The notes under the pieces are model-generated. The model ran no database searches. It saw only the letters and a program-made list of their open reading frames with translations, and was not told the DNA's origin. The translations under genes were made by a program, and so were the position numbers. Shown in pieces: positions 17,548 through 26,002 of a DNA stretch of 64,000 nucleotides; positions within the stretch are counted from its first letter, which is position 1; each line of letters starts with the position of its first letter. This stretch comes from Bacteroidota bacterium (GTDB taxonomy: Bacteria; Bacteroidota; Bacteroidia; Bacteroidales; F082), in the NCBI GenBank assembly GCA_023396415.1, contig JAEWWJ010000064.1, forward strand, positions 43,817 to 107,816, read 5' to 3'.

Positions 17548-19011
17548 ATGAAAAGTTTTTTTAAGGAAATAAATTTCACGCTCATTGCCCGCATCCTTGG
17601 CTTTTTGTTGATCATTGAAGCTGTTTTTATGCTGACGGCATTGCCCATTGGTTCGCACTATCATGGATACCAAAACCATTCGATGGTGGTGGCTACCCTG
17701 ATAACTTTCATTAGTGGATTGCTGATGTTTCTTTTTAATCGAAAGTCAACCAATATGTTAGGAAAACGTGAAGGCTATATTATTGTAACCCTCACTTGGT
17801 TGATTACTTCGTTTTTTGGTGCTTTACCATTCTATCTTGGCGGCGCAATCCCTTCATTTACTGATGCCTTTTTTGAAACCATGTCGGGTTTTACAACTAC
17901 CGGTAGTAGTATTTTGACCGATATCGAATCCATGTCGAAAGATCTTTTGTATTGGCGTAGTTTAACACACTGGATGGGCGGAATGGGAATCATTGTTTTA
18001 TCGGTTGCCATTCTACCTATTTTGGGTATTGGCGGAATGCAATTGTTTATGGCTGAAATGCCCGGTGTTACGTATGATAAGCTTCATCCACGCATCACCT
18101 CAACGGCAAAACGACTTTGGGGAATCTATGTGTTGCTGACCATTACGCAGTTTTTGCTGCTGTGGGCCGGCGAAATGGATTGGTTTGATGCTATGAACCA
18201 TTCTTTTGCAACGATGGCTACCGGAGGTTTTTCTACACGCAACAACAGTGTGGCTGCCTTTGGGCCGTATTCGCAATACATCATCATCCTATTTATGGTG
18301 CTGGCAGGAACCAATTTTACCCTGCATTATTTTGCACTGCATGGTAGATTGAAGCAAGTGTTTAAGGATGAAGAATATAGAGGGTATCTGTTGTTGATCG
18401 GATTTTCAACTTTGATCATCACCATCGGCTTATTCATAAGTGGACAGCAGCGTACCGAAGTCAATTTTCGTGATGCTTTGTTCACCGTTACCTCCATTCT
18501 CACCACCACCGGTTTTGCCACGAGCGATTACCTCCAATGGCCGGTTTTCTTGTATATGATTATTTTTCTGCTCATGTTTGTTGGTGGAAGTGCAGGATCA
18601 ACCGGTGGGGGCATGAAGGTGATCCGTCAGATGTTGTTGATCAAAAATTCGTGGATGGAGTTGCGTCGCTCCATCCATCCCAATGCTATGTTGCCGGTAA
18701 AGTTTAACCGAAAAAGTGTTCCGCAAGACATTATTTATAAGGTCATGGCTTTCTTTCTCATGTACATCCTCATTTTTGCCCTTGGAGTGCTGGTACTTTC
18801 GGCCTTAGGTCTTGATTTTGAAACTTCTGTAGGTGCTTCTATCGCAAGCCTCGGCAACATTGGACCTGGAATAGGCCTGGTAGGTCCCGTTTATAACTAC
18901 GCTTTCATGCCCGATGCCGCTAAATGGTTGCTCACCATGCTAATGATGCTGGGTCGCTTGGAGCTGTTTACAGTTTTGATGTTATTTTCCCCTCATTTTT
19001 GGAGGAAATAG
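17548..19011 (+). CDS. trkH: Trk potassium transporter membrane subunit TrkH
   Basis: A 487-residue SKT-superfamily channel. The four pore-loop selectivity segments are visible: TTTGSSI, ATGGFSTRNN, TTTGFATSD and SLGNIGPG. About 10-12 hydrophobic segments span the length. It forms the ion-conducting dimer controlled by TrkA, encoded immediately upstream, and is the last gene of the rightward cluster. It converges on the LRR gene with an 80-base gap lacking a convincing terminator. Confidence 0.95.
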   Translation: MKSFFKEINFTLIARILGFLLIIEAVFMLTALPIGSHYHGYQNHSMVVATLITFISGLLMFLFNRKSTNMLGKREGYIIVTLTWLITSFFGALPFYLGGAIPSFTDAFFETMSGFTTTGSSILTDIESMSKDLLYWRSLTHWMGGMGIIVLSVAILPILGIGGMQLFMAEMPGVTYDKLHPRITSTAKRLWGIYVLLTITQFLLLWAGEMDWFDAMNHSFATMATGGFSTRNNSVAAFGPYSQYIIILFMVLAGTNFTLHYFALHGRLKQVFKDEEYRGYLLLIGFSTLIITIGLFISGQQRTEVNFRDALFTVTSILTTTGFATSDYLQWPVFLYMIIFLLMFVGGSAGSTGGGMKVIRQMLLIKNSWMELRRSIHPNAMLPVKFNRKSVPQDIIYKVMAFFLMYILIFALGVLVLSALGLDFETSVGASIASLGNIGPGIGLVGPVYNYAFMPDAAKWLLTMLMMLGRLELFTVLMLFSPHFWRK

Positions 19012-19091
19012 AAAGCGTTTTACACAACATTTATTATCCTGAACGTCTTTATTGGCAACGGTTTTGCATTTTACGAAGGTTAATGCTGTTG

Positions 19092-21764
19092 CTAATAATA
19101 CAAGATATTGACTTCAGGCCGAGCTGCTTTCAATTTTTCGATGCTCTTTTTACTGATGCGGGTGTTGTAGCACTTCAGATGGCGTAAGCTCATGAGTTTG
19201 TCAACGGGATTCAAGTTTCTGACACGGGTGTTGTAGAGAGAAATTTCATGGAGCTGATTCAAAGAAGCCAAGGGTTTCAGCGAGCGAATCTGGGTTCCGG
19301 ATACGTTGAGCTGACGTATTCTTGTTAAGCTCGAAAGTGGAAAAAGATCTGAAACGGGTGTGCTTTCAATGTTTAACACCTCCAAATCAACCAAAGAAGA
19401 CAAGGGACTAAGATCGGTGATGGGGTTTCCGGGCAGCTCCAAGTGCTTGAGCCGCACCAAGCCTTTCAGAGGATTAAGATCGCTTACCGAGGTGCCATTC
19501 AGCACCAATTTATCGAGCATCAATAATGGCATGATGGGTTCAAGATTGGTGATACCAAGCTGGTTTTCGATGGTGAGTGAGGTTCGATCGGCGATGCTTT
19601 GCAGCATCAAAGCATCAGGATTAGCTTGATCTGGATGGCCTTGTTGCAGAATCTTTTTCCACTCATCGCTGAGGTTGTTCCACCAAAACCTTAATTTTTC
19701 AGACTGATACACGACCAAAATCGTGGGTTGTATTTTTTTTATCTCCATCACCGCGGCATTTGAAATGCGGCTGCCATCGGCCATAATCAACCTTAAGCTG
19801 TTCATTTCGTTCAAGCTTTCTAAAGTTTCCACCCTTGTGTTAGAAATATTGAGTTCTTGAAGTTGAAAAAGACCTTCTAATGGTTCGAGCTGGCTTACCC
19901 TCGTTTGCGAAAGATCAATTTTTTGAAGGTTATGAAGGTTTCTTAAAGGTTCAAGATCAGTGATCTCTGTTTGGTGGATGGAAAGATTTTGCAGGTTGGC
20001 AAGCCTGTTCACAGGTTCCATGTGCTGAAGGTAGATGTTTCCGCTGAGGTCTAACTTTGTGATATTGGTAATTTGATGCAGGTCTTCGGTGCTGGGATTG
20101 CCGCCAATGCCCGATTGTTCTTTAAGCAATGCCCGCCAGTAGATGGGCAAATTGTTCCACCATTGGCTCAATTCATCGGAGTTGAAGACGACCAATAAAC
20201 CGGGATTGTTGCGCATTAAAGTGGTGGCCTGTACGGGGTTGATGTCGTTTTTGTCGGTATAAACACGGCTCAATCCTTTGAGGGATTCCAGTGGCGAGAG
20301 ATCGGTTACTTTGGTGCTACTGAACTGTAAAAGATTTAATGACTGCATATTACGCAGTGGATCGAGGGTTGAAATCAAGGTTTCATCCATGTTGAGTTGC
20401 TGTAAATTGATCAGTTTTTCGAGTGGACCGATGTCGGTGATGAGCGTTTTACTGATGTCGAGGATACGGAGGTTTATCAGGTTTTTCAGCGGTGCAACAT
20501 CATCCACCAAAGTGTTGGAGGCTTTCAGTACAGTTAGGTTTTGAAGCTGTGTGAGTGGACTTAGGTCGCGTATTCCGGTGTTGAAGCAATATAGTTTTTC
20601 TAGATTTTTAAAATGAGATACTGTGCTAAGGTCTTCAATTTCTGTGTCATAGAAATATATTTCTTGAATTTTTGAAGCATATTGCAGTGGACTGAGGTTG
20701 CGCACCAGACTCGAAGAAAAATACAAAGAACGGAGCTTCGACAAGTTGCGCAGCGGACTGAGGTCATCCACAGGGGTGCTTGAAAAGTTTAGCTCTTCGA
20801 GTTCGGTGAACTGAGTCAGCGGCTCAAGGTTCACAATGGATAGGTTAAGCGAAAGATCGAGGCTTTTTAATCGAACGATTTGTTTTAGTCGGTTATCAAT
20901 CACGGCAATATTCACCTTTACGCTATCAAGCACATATCGTGCGCTGTAATCGTTTAAAGTAAGCACGGTGTCAGGTTTTCTGTTTTGAAGACGCGCCGCA
21001 GCTTCCGATTGGGGAAGGGTATCGTTTCCGGCAACAACAAAAACACCTTGGCGATGGAACCATTTTTTGTGTTTTATCCACACTTTATCATTGCTAACAC
21101 GTTCGATATTAGACATTAATAAAGTGTCAAAAACAACGGCATCGCGGCCAAAAATATCTTTCCAGTAGGTAGGCAAAGCTGTCCACCACTGGCGGAGTTC
21201 TTCCAGTTCGTTGATTTTCGTGGTGTAAAAACTGGCAATGCGGAGGTCTTTTTTAAAAGGATCGAGGTTGATTTCGAGGTAGCGCAGCTTGTTGGAACGA
21301 ACAGTGTCGTTGTTAATAGTGATGGCTTCGAGAAACCGATTTAAGGTCACTTTAAAAAACACCAAACCATTTTCGCCCACCATGGGCTCAACCGATTGGA
21401 TGGTAAAGGTAAAAACAGCCGACTTGAAAAAGAAATCAACATCTTTTAAATAGGCCTGAATGTTTTTGTTGATCGGAACTTCGCGATTTTCATCCAAATC
21501 GTCTTCAACCTGCACTTGATCGTTGGCAAAAATCTTAGCGTAGCTTTCTTCAATCACGATTTCCTTTTCTTGAACCGTGGAGGCAGGATCGCCCAAAAAA
21601 TTAAGCGTGCCTTCAAAAAAAGAAATCAACGATTGGCTTTGTGCTTTATACTCTTCCACTTCTTCAACACTCAGCTGCCATTGCTCGTTGTTTTGTGCGT
21701 GGCCATAGTTATGGAGGCCAACAAGGAAGAAAAAAATCAGAAGATATTTTGTGCGCTGTGTCAT
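19092..21764 (-). CDS. modular exported leucine-rich-repeat protein
   Basis: An 890-residue protein with signal peptide 1-24 (ending GHAQ). Residues about 26-190 are an N-terminal domain (FEGTLNFLGDPASTVQEKE, YLKDVDFFFKSAVFTF) that I recall at the front of many exported Bacteroidota proteins of different C-terminal types; its role is unknown. Three WW-x2-L-x3-W linkers follow, at 193-201 (WWTALPTYW), 535-543 (WWNNLPIYW) and 694-702 (WWNNLSDEW). Each precedes an LRR array of 22-residue internalin/SDS22-like repeats (about 290-505, 565-680, 720-885) rich in TxVxDLxPL. The first two arrays end in a similar cap (LLVVFNSDEL / ILVVYQSEKL) leading into the next linker. It overlaps the upstream exported-protein gene by four bases. 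Binding partner unknown. Confidence 0.85.
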   Translation of the reverse strand: MTQRTKYLLIFFFLVGLHNYGHAQNNEQWQLSVEEVEEYKAQSQSLISFFEGTLNFLGDPASTVQEKEIVIEESYAKIFANDQVQVEDDLDENREVPINKNIQAYLKDVDFFFKSAVFTFTIQSVEPMVGENGLVFFKVTLNRFLEAITINNDTVRSNKLRYLEINLDPFKKDLRIASFYTTKINELEELRQWWTALPTYWKDIFGRDAVVFDTLLMSNIERVSNDKVWIKHKKWFHRQGVFVVAGNDTLPQSEAAARLQNRKPDTVLTLNDYSARYVLDSVKVNIAVIDNRLKQIVRLKSLDLSLNLSIVNLEPLTQFTELEELNFSSTPVDDLSPLRNLSKLRSLYFSSSLVRNLSPLQYASKIQEIYFYDTEIEDLSTVSHFKNLEKLYCFNTGIRDLSPLTQLQNLTVLKASNTLVDDVAPLKNLINLRILDISKTLITDIGPLEKLINLQQLNMDETLISTLDPLRNMQSLNLLQFSSTKVTDLSPLESLKGLSRVYTDKNDINPVQATTLMRNNPGLLVVFNSDELSQWWNNLPIYWRALLKEQSGIGGNPSTEDLHQITNITKLDLSGNIYLQHMEPVNRLANLQNLSIHQTEITDLEPLRNLHNLQKIDLSQTRVSQLEPLEGLFQLQELNISNTRVETLESLNEMNSLRLIMADGSRISNAAVMEIKKIQPTILVVYQSEKLRFWWNNLSDEWKKILQQGHPDQANPDALMLQSIADRTSLTIENQLGITNLEPIMPLLMLDKLVLNGTSVSDLNPLKGLVRLKHLELPGNPITDLSPLSSLVDLEVLNIESTPVSDLFPLSSLTRIRQLNVSGTQIRSLKPLASLNQLHEISLYNTRVRNLNPVDKLMSLRHLKCYNTRISKKSIEKLKAARPEVNILYY

Positions 21765-22606
21765 GGCTGGTAGAACTTTATGATGGACGATTTGTCAGCT
21801 TCTTTCATATACATGAGGTTTGAAATGAGCCAACCGGTGTTCATGCCCGGTCGGTTGAAATAGGATACCTCGAAGTACCAATCTTTCATTTGAAAAATAT
21901 GGAACTTTAAATTGTTGATGCGTTTAAACTTGAGTCTTTCGTTTTTGACTTCATAAAAAAAGAGCGTCAAGTAGTCGGGCTTAAAATTCTTAGATGCGTA
22001 ATATTCAATCACATCCGGCTGGTTAAAGGCTTTGTAGATATTCATAAAATCCAGCTCATGGCTCATGGGATGAAGGAAATGTTTTTCTTTTTCGCTGATG
22101 TCGCCATCGGGAAAAAGTTTATTGAAGGCAGGGAAGTAAATATTGGTAAGCACCCATTTCGAGCCCAATCTTTCGCGTTCGATCATTAAAAGCAGGATCA
22201 CCGAAACAGTTTTGCCTTGGTAGTCGAAGGTGGCTTCGGCTTCGGCATACCATCGCCCGCCCAAAAACTGCATAAAATTACTGTCGGTGGAGCTGGTAAG
22301 ATCTTCTATAAACAAATCTTTTAAGGTGCTGTTGGTGCGTGGGTTTTCGGTGTCGAAAAGTAACGGAAGAAAGGCTTTTCGTTTGGTGTTGTTGCGATAG
22401 TCAGCAGATGAAGGTATGATTTTTTTTCCAAACTGGTCTTCTTCGTAGTTGAAGCGGCTAAAAAACTGACTCATTTGTTTGGTCATGGCATACAAGGCGG
22501 TTTCGTCCACCTCAAAATTTCCAATTTGTCGGTTTTGTGCCTTCAGACCAGCCGTTGTGAGCAGCATAGCGGTAAGCAGAAATAGGGTAATTGTTTTTTG
22601 GCGCAT
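21761..22606 (-). CDS. exported protein of unknown function, cotranscribed with the LRR gene
   Basis: With the start at ATG 22606 the product is 281 residues and begins with a clean signal peptide (MRQKTITLFLLTAMLLTTAGLKAQ). A longer reading to 22636 adds ten residues before the signal peptide and would start upstream of the -7 box at 22624-22631, so I reject it. The mature part is mixed alpha/beta with aromatic-rich strands (GGRWYAEAEATFDYQGK, KDWYFEVSYFNRPGMNTGWLISNLMYM); I do not recognise a family. The 4-base overlap with the LRR gene implies translational coupling and perhaps a shared complex at the cell envelope. Confidence 0.75.
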   Translation of the reverse strand: MRQKTITLFLLTAMLLTTAGLKAQNRQIGNFEVDETALYAMTKQMSQFFSRFNYEEDQFGKKIIPSSADYRNNTKRKAFLPLLFDTENPRTNSTLKDLFIEDLTSSTDSNFMQFLGGRWYAEAEATFDYQGKTVSVILLLMIERERLGSKWVLTNIYFPAFNKLFPDGDISEKEKHFLHPMSHELDFMNIYKAFNQPDVIEYYASKNFKPDYLTLFFYEVKNERLKFKRINNLKFHIFQMKDWYFEVSYFNRPGMNTGWLISNLMYMKEADKSSIIKFYQP

Positions 22607-22623
22607 TGTATCGTTTGGCTGTG

Positions 22624-22631
22624 CAAAAGTA
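22624..22631 (-). promoter_or_regulatory. -7 box TACTTTTG of the LRR operon
   Basis: Leftward TACTTTTG followed by C, 18 bases before the ATG at 22606. It fixes the start of the downstream gene. Confidence 0.55.
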
Positions 22632-22742
22632 ATCATTCTCTGTGCTGAAGGGTGGCTTTGAAAAAGTGAACGCGATGAAAAAGTTTTTTAAACTGCTTTT
22701 GTGTGAGAGGCTTACCTCTAAGCTTTGTGTTGGGATATAAAA

Positions 22743-22761
22743 ATGAGTTTAAAGAACTCAT
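22743..22761. repeat. inverted repeat ATGAGTT-N5-AACTCAT
   Basis: Perfect 7-base arms at 22743-22749 and 22755-22761 around TAAAG, about 110 bases upstream of the -7 box of the LRR operon. It could be a regulator site or chance; there is no T-run to make it a terminator. Confidence 0.35.
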
Positions 22762-22794
22762 AATAATTAAGATACCATCCTTATCTTATCAATA

Positions 22795-22823
22795 AACCCT
22801 GCAAGTTATCAGCTTGCAGGGTT
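22795..22823 (-). terminator. terminator after the 22848-24097 gene pair
   Basis: A perfect 11-bp stem AACCCTGCAAG / CTTGCAGGGTT with a 7-base loop, followed leftward by TATTG, lies 25 bases after the stop at 22848. The T-run is short, so efficiency is uncertain. It separates two leftward transcription units. Confidence 0.7.
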
Positions 22824-22847
22824 GATGAAAGGTTTACGAGAAACGAA

Positions 22848-23423
22848 TTATTTTCGTGTTTCCTTCACGCGGATGTCGCCCAAAAGCACATCCCAGAAAC
22901 CGATTAAACGACCTCCAATTTGTGTTTCTTTGCGTTTCACATAAACAGTGATGTCTTTTTTAGTGGTGTCTTCATACACCAGCTTACCTTCTGCATCAAA
23001 GCCTTTGAATTTTTGAAAAATGGTGATGACTCCTACATAAGTCCCGTCGGGTTGACGCTGGAGATCACTGACGTATTCAATTTTATACCATTCGATCTCC
23101 ACACGGTCGTAGTTCAATCGCATGAGTCTTTCGAGGTATTGACGCACTTTAAAGTACAAAATATCAGGTTGATAAATAGAGGAAACGCCCATTTCGGCAC
23201 CTTGCATAAAAAGCTCTTCGGCACGGTCAATCACCCTATTGGCTTCACTCCAAGGTGTGGTTTTGCTGCCAACAATGCTGATGTATTTGCTTAAATCGCG
23301 CACTTTTTCGAGGGCCAGGCTGTCAATGGCTTGTTTTCTTTCGGGGCTGATGTCTTGCGCTATCAGCTGATGTCCGCCGATTAGGCTGAAAAAAACGGCC
23401 AATAAAATACTTATTTTCTTCAT
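22848..23423 (-). CDS. exported protein of unknown function (191 aa)
   Basis: A 191-residue protein with signal peptide 1-22 (MKKISILLAVFFSLIGGHQLIAQ). The mature part begins with a charged helix (SPERKQAIDSLALEKVRDLSKYISIVGSK) followed by beta-rich sequence (YKIEYVSDLQRQPDGTYVGVITIFQKF, DITVYVKRKETQIGGR). The pattern recalls small periplasmic domains with an NTF2/cystatin-like helix-plus-sheet layout, but I do not recognise a family. It starts five bases after a coiled-coil lipoprotein gene and the two share one promoter and terminator. Confidence 0.7.
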   Translation of the reverse strand: MKKISILLAVFFSLIGGHQLIAQDISPERKQAIDSLALEKVRDLSKYISIVGSKTTPWSEANRVIDRAEELFMQGAEMGVSSIYQPDILYFKVRQYLERLMRLNYDRVEIEWYKIEYVSDLQRQPDGTYVGVITIFQKFKGFDAEGKLVYEDTTKKDITVYVKRKETQIGGRLIGFWDVLLGDIRVKETRK

Positions 23424-23428
23424 GTTAT

Positions 23429-24097
23429 TTACTGTTTAATCAATTCAAGTTCAGTGATTTTGCCATTCGCATCATATTTGACCTGCTCAATGGAGTTGTT
23501 ATAAACTTTATGGTCTTTGAGATATTCGAGGTACCGTTTAATCGTTGTTGGACGGTCATAATCATTAAATCCGCCCGCTTGACTGATGATGATAAGCACC
23601 GGCGCATCGGGCGTAGCAAAGAGTTGCAATGCCTGATTGATTTTCATGTTGGCTGTGGCAACATCAGGAGCTGCAGCAATGGCAAGCAGTTGGTTTTCGA
23701 TAGAGGAATACTTGTTGGCCTTTGATTTTAGTCGCTCTTCTTCATCCTTTTTTAGTCGCTCTTCTTCAGCTTTGCGAACGGCATCAGCGCGTTCACGGGC
23801 CAGTTTGTCGGCCACGAGGTCAAGCAAATTAACGACTTCCTCGTCTTGCAGATTCCATGATTTGATGGTGGCAACACGTGCTTCTTTTTCGCTAAGCGAC
23901 CAATCGGTGGCATCGTTCAAAATAGCCGTGAGGTCTTTCTTAGCTTGATCAACCCTTGCGGCGTATTCGGCAGCGGCTTGTTCGCGTGCAATTTTCTTCT
24001 TGCTTTTGCAGCTTGTTGTGCCGCCCAAAGCTATGGTCAGCATCAGCATCACCAAGAGGAAACGCGGCGCTGTTAACTTTGCAAAATTTGTTCTCAT
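23429..24097 (-). CDS. coiled-coil lipoprotein of unknown function (222 aa)
   Basis: A 222-residue predicted lipoprotein: basic start, hydrophobic segment (FLLVMLMLTIALGGTTS) and a lipobox Cys in TTSCKSKKK. Residues about 35-145 form a charged helix with coiled-coil character (REQAAAEYAARVDQAKK, ERADAVRKAEEERLKKDEEE). The C-terminal 80 residues resemble a compact alpha/beta domain (APVLIIISQAGGFNDYDRP). The family is unknown to me. First gene of a two-gene unit with the 191-residue protein. Confidence 0.7.
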   Translation of the reverse strand: MRTNFAKLTAPRFLLVMLMLTIALGGTTSCKSKKKIAREQAAAEYAARVDQAKKDLTAILNDATDWSLSEKEARVATIKSWNLQDEEVVNLLDLVADKLARERADAVRKAEEERLKKDEEERLKSKANKYSSIENQLLAIAAAPDVATANMKINQALQLFATPDAPVLIIISQAGGFNDYDRPTTIKRYLEYLKDHKVYNNSIEQVKYDANGKITELELIKQ

Positions 24098-24142
24098 TGT
24101 TGTTGTGGTATTTTATGAATTAAGTCAATAACTTTAAAAGTA

Positions 24143-24150
24143 CAAAATTA
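24143..24150 (-). promoter_or_regulatory. -7 box TAATTTTG of the coiled-coil lipoprotein gene
   Basis: Leftward TAATTTTG, 46 bases before the ATG at 24097. Confidence 0.45.
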
Positions 24151-24194
24151 TTGAATATTTAAAGATATTTATAATTTATTGTCAACTTTGCTGA

Positions 24195-25199
24195 ATGATA
24201 AGGCATTATAACATTCCCATTTTTCTTCCCGAGCTGGCATGCCCCTTTCGATGCAGCTACTGCAACCAGTCGGCAGTGTCGGGTCGGCAAAGTCTTCCCG
24301 CTGCCGATGAAATTCAGCAAATCATTGAAAGAAATTTGCAAAGTTTTGCCCAAAAAGAACGCCATGTAGAGATTGCTTTTTTTGGAGGGAGCTTCACCGG
24401 TCTACCTTTTTCATCGCAAGCATATTATTTAAACATCGCCCAGCCATATCTCATCAGCACAGAGGTTCAAGGCATACGAATCAGCACACGACCCGACTAT
24501 ATCAATACAAAAACCTTGGAGTTTTTAAAAAGTCATGGCGTAAGCACCATCGAGTTGGGAGCGCAGTCATTGGATGATGAAGTGCTGCAAGGGAGTGGAA
24601 GAGGGCATAGCGTAGCTGATGTGAAAGCGGCTTCGCAGCTTATTTTGAATCATGGTTTCCGCTTGGGGTTGCAAATGATGATAGGTTTGCCTCTCGACAA
24701 CTTTAAAAAAGCAACCCATACCGCACAGCAGATTATTGAAGCAGGCGCCCACGAAACCCGCATCTATCCTTGCTTGGTGTTGCACGACACCGCTTTGGAA
24801 CAGCTTTATCGGAAAGGCGATTATACACCTCTCACTTTGGAAGAGGCTGTTGAATGGTCTGCGGCTTTGTATCTCATGTTTGAAAAGGTAGGTGTTGTGG
24901 TTCTTCGCATCGGTCTTCACGCTTCGGAGGAGTTTGGTAGTGGCGGCCTCGTGGCTGGTCCTTACCATCCTTCGTTTAAGGCCTTGGTGATGTCAGCCAT
25001 CTGGGAAAATCAATTCAATGAATATAGCGAATGGCCTACAAGCGACAGCGTTACCATATTTACAGCTCAAAAAGAACTGAATTTTGCTGTCGGACATACA
25101 GCGGCTAACAAAAATAGGCTGCTTCTTCGATACAAGCAAGTGTTTTTTAAGGTTGATCCTCGCATGGAAGGCCGTAAATTTCAAATCCAAGGGTTTTAA
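24195..25199 (+). CDS. Elp3-like radical-SAM protein
   Basis: A 334-residue radical-SAM enzyme. The 4Fe-4S motif is C-x3-C-x2-C at Cys16, Cys20 and Cys23 (ACPFRCSYCNQ), followed by the Elp3/HemN-like IAFFGGSFTGLP segment and ISTRPDYI and ELGAQSLDDEVL, which are Elp3-family signatures. The acetyltransferase half of true Elp3 is absent, so it is a stand-alone radical-SAM relative often misnamed coproporphyrinogen oxidase. Its substrate is unknown. The stop (TAA) is directly abutted by the ATG of a GME-fold protein with no spacer, which strongly suggests a functional pair. Confidence 0.85.
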   Translation: MIRHYNIPIFLPELACPFRCSYCNQSAVSGRQSLPAADEIQQIIERNLQSFAQKERHVEIAFFGGSFTGLPFSSQAYYLNIAQPYLISTEVQGIRISTRPDYINTKTLEFLKSHGVSTIELGAQSLDDEVLQGSGRGHSVADVKAASQLILNHGFRLGLQMMIGLPLDNFKKATHTAQQIIEAGAHETRIYPCLVLHDTALEQLYRKGDYTPLTLEEAVEWSAALYLMFEKVGVVVLRIGLHASEEFGSGGLVAGPYHPSFKALVMSAIWENQFNEYSEWPTSDSVTIFTAQKELNFAVGHTAANKNRLLLRYKQVFFKVDPRMEGRKFQIQGF

Positions 25200-25895
25200 A
25201 TGTTGATTATCGCCGATATCCGAATGCCGCTTACCGCCAAAGCACGGCTGATGTTGGATGGAGAGGTACTGTGGCTCGAACCTCAAAAACCTATATATGA
25301 GGCCATTGCAGCTCATCCGGACATCTTTTTTTGTGAAAGCAACAGAAAGCTAATTGCAAGTCCGAATATTCCGGAAGCATGGAAGCAAAAGCTCCAAAAT
25401 GCCGGAATTGAACCTCTTTTTGGCACTTCGTTTCCTGGTTCGGCTTACCCCCAAACGGCCGTTTTCAATGCTGTAGTTACCGAAACATTGTTGGTTCATC
25501 ACCTCAAAATCACCGATCCGGTTTTGTTGGCTACCATGCCGGTATCCAAACACCTGCACACCCAACAAGGCTATGCGCGATGTAACCTTTTTCCTTTGAG
25601 CGCGGATTGTTACATCACCGGCGACAGGGATATTTACAATCGGTTGCGGAACCTGAAAATGGAGGTCGTTTGGGTTGAATCGCGACAGATACAACTGCCA
25701 GGTTTTCGCAATGGCTTCGTGGGCGGTTGTTTCGGGCGTTATGGCAACAAGGTTTATTTTTGTGGAAATTTGGATGACCTCACCGAAGCAAAGGCGATAA
25801 GAAAAGCATTAGATCAACACCATCTCGAACTGGTGAACCTTTTTGAGGGCCCACCAACTGATGTGGGCAGTATTTTTTTTATTGATTTTGATTGA
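25200..25895 (+). CDS. DUF6873-type GME-fold protein
   Basis: A 231-residue protein matching my memory of the DUF6873 family, whose members are predicted to have the guanidine-modifying-enzyme (amidinotransferase/arginine-deiminase) fold. Typical segments: PIYEAIAAHPDIFFCES, YPQTAVFNAVVTETLLVHH, QQGYARCNLFPLSADCYITGD, GFVGGCFGRYGNKVYFCGNL and the end GPPTDVGSIFF. Candidate catalytic or structural residues are the Cys of GYARCN and the His/Asp around LVHH. Function is unknown. It starts at the base following the radical-SAM stop codon, so translation of the pair is coupled. Confidence 0.75.
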   Translation: MLIIADIRMPLTAKARLMLDGEVLWLEPQKPIYEAIAAHPDIFFCESNRKLIASPNIPEAWKQKLQNAGIEPLFGTSFPGSAYPQTAVFNAVVTETLLVHHLKITDPVLLATMPVSKHLHTQQGYARCNLFPLSADCYITGDRDIYNRLRNLKMEVVWVESRQIQLPGFRNGFVGGCFGRYGNKVYFCGNLDDLTEAKAIRKALDQHHLELVNLFEGPPTDVGSIFFIDFD

Positions 25896-25921
25896 AGCAC
25901 TGCTTTGAATCAATAATTGGA

Positions 25922-25939
25922 TATATTTGCTGCAAATAT
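25922..25939 (+). promoter_or_regulatory. -7 box TATATTTG with overlapping palindromic operator candidate
   Basis: TATATTTG at 25922-25929 fits TAnnTTTG. The same bases are part of a perfect inverted repeat, ATATTTGC-T-GCAAATAT, at 25923-25939. A dimeric regulator bound there would cover the -7 box and the likely start site. The leader to the activase ATG at 26078 is about 140 bases. Confidence 0.5.
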
Positions 25940-25986
25940 GGCTCAAATGCTGGCTTTCATCGTTTCAAATCTGTACCATCTCAACG

Positions 25987-26002
25987 GCAAAAAGCTTTTT
26001 GC
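25987..26002. repeat. 16-base perfect palindrome in the activase leader
   Basis: GCAAAAAGCTTTTTGC reads the same on both strands. It lies midway between the palindromic -7 box and the activase start codon. About one such palindrome is expected by chance per 64 kb, so its position rather than its existence is of interest. Confidence 0.4.

Noticed and set aside
24195..25199. Oxygen-independent coproporphyrinogen oxidase (HemN)
   Set aside because: The Cys motif is C-x3-C-x2-C without the extra HemN Cys and the following segments are Elp3-like; the common name would be misleading.
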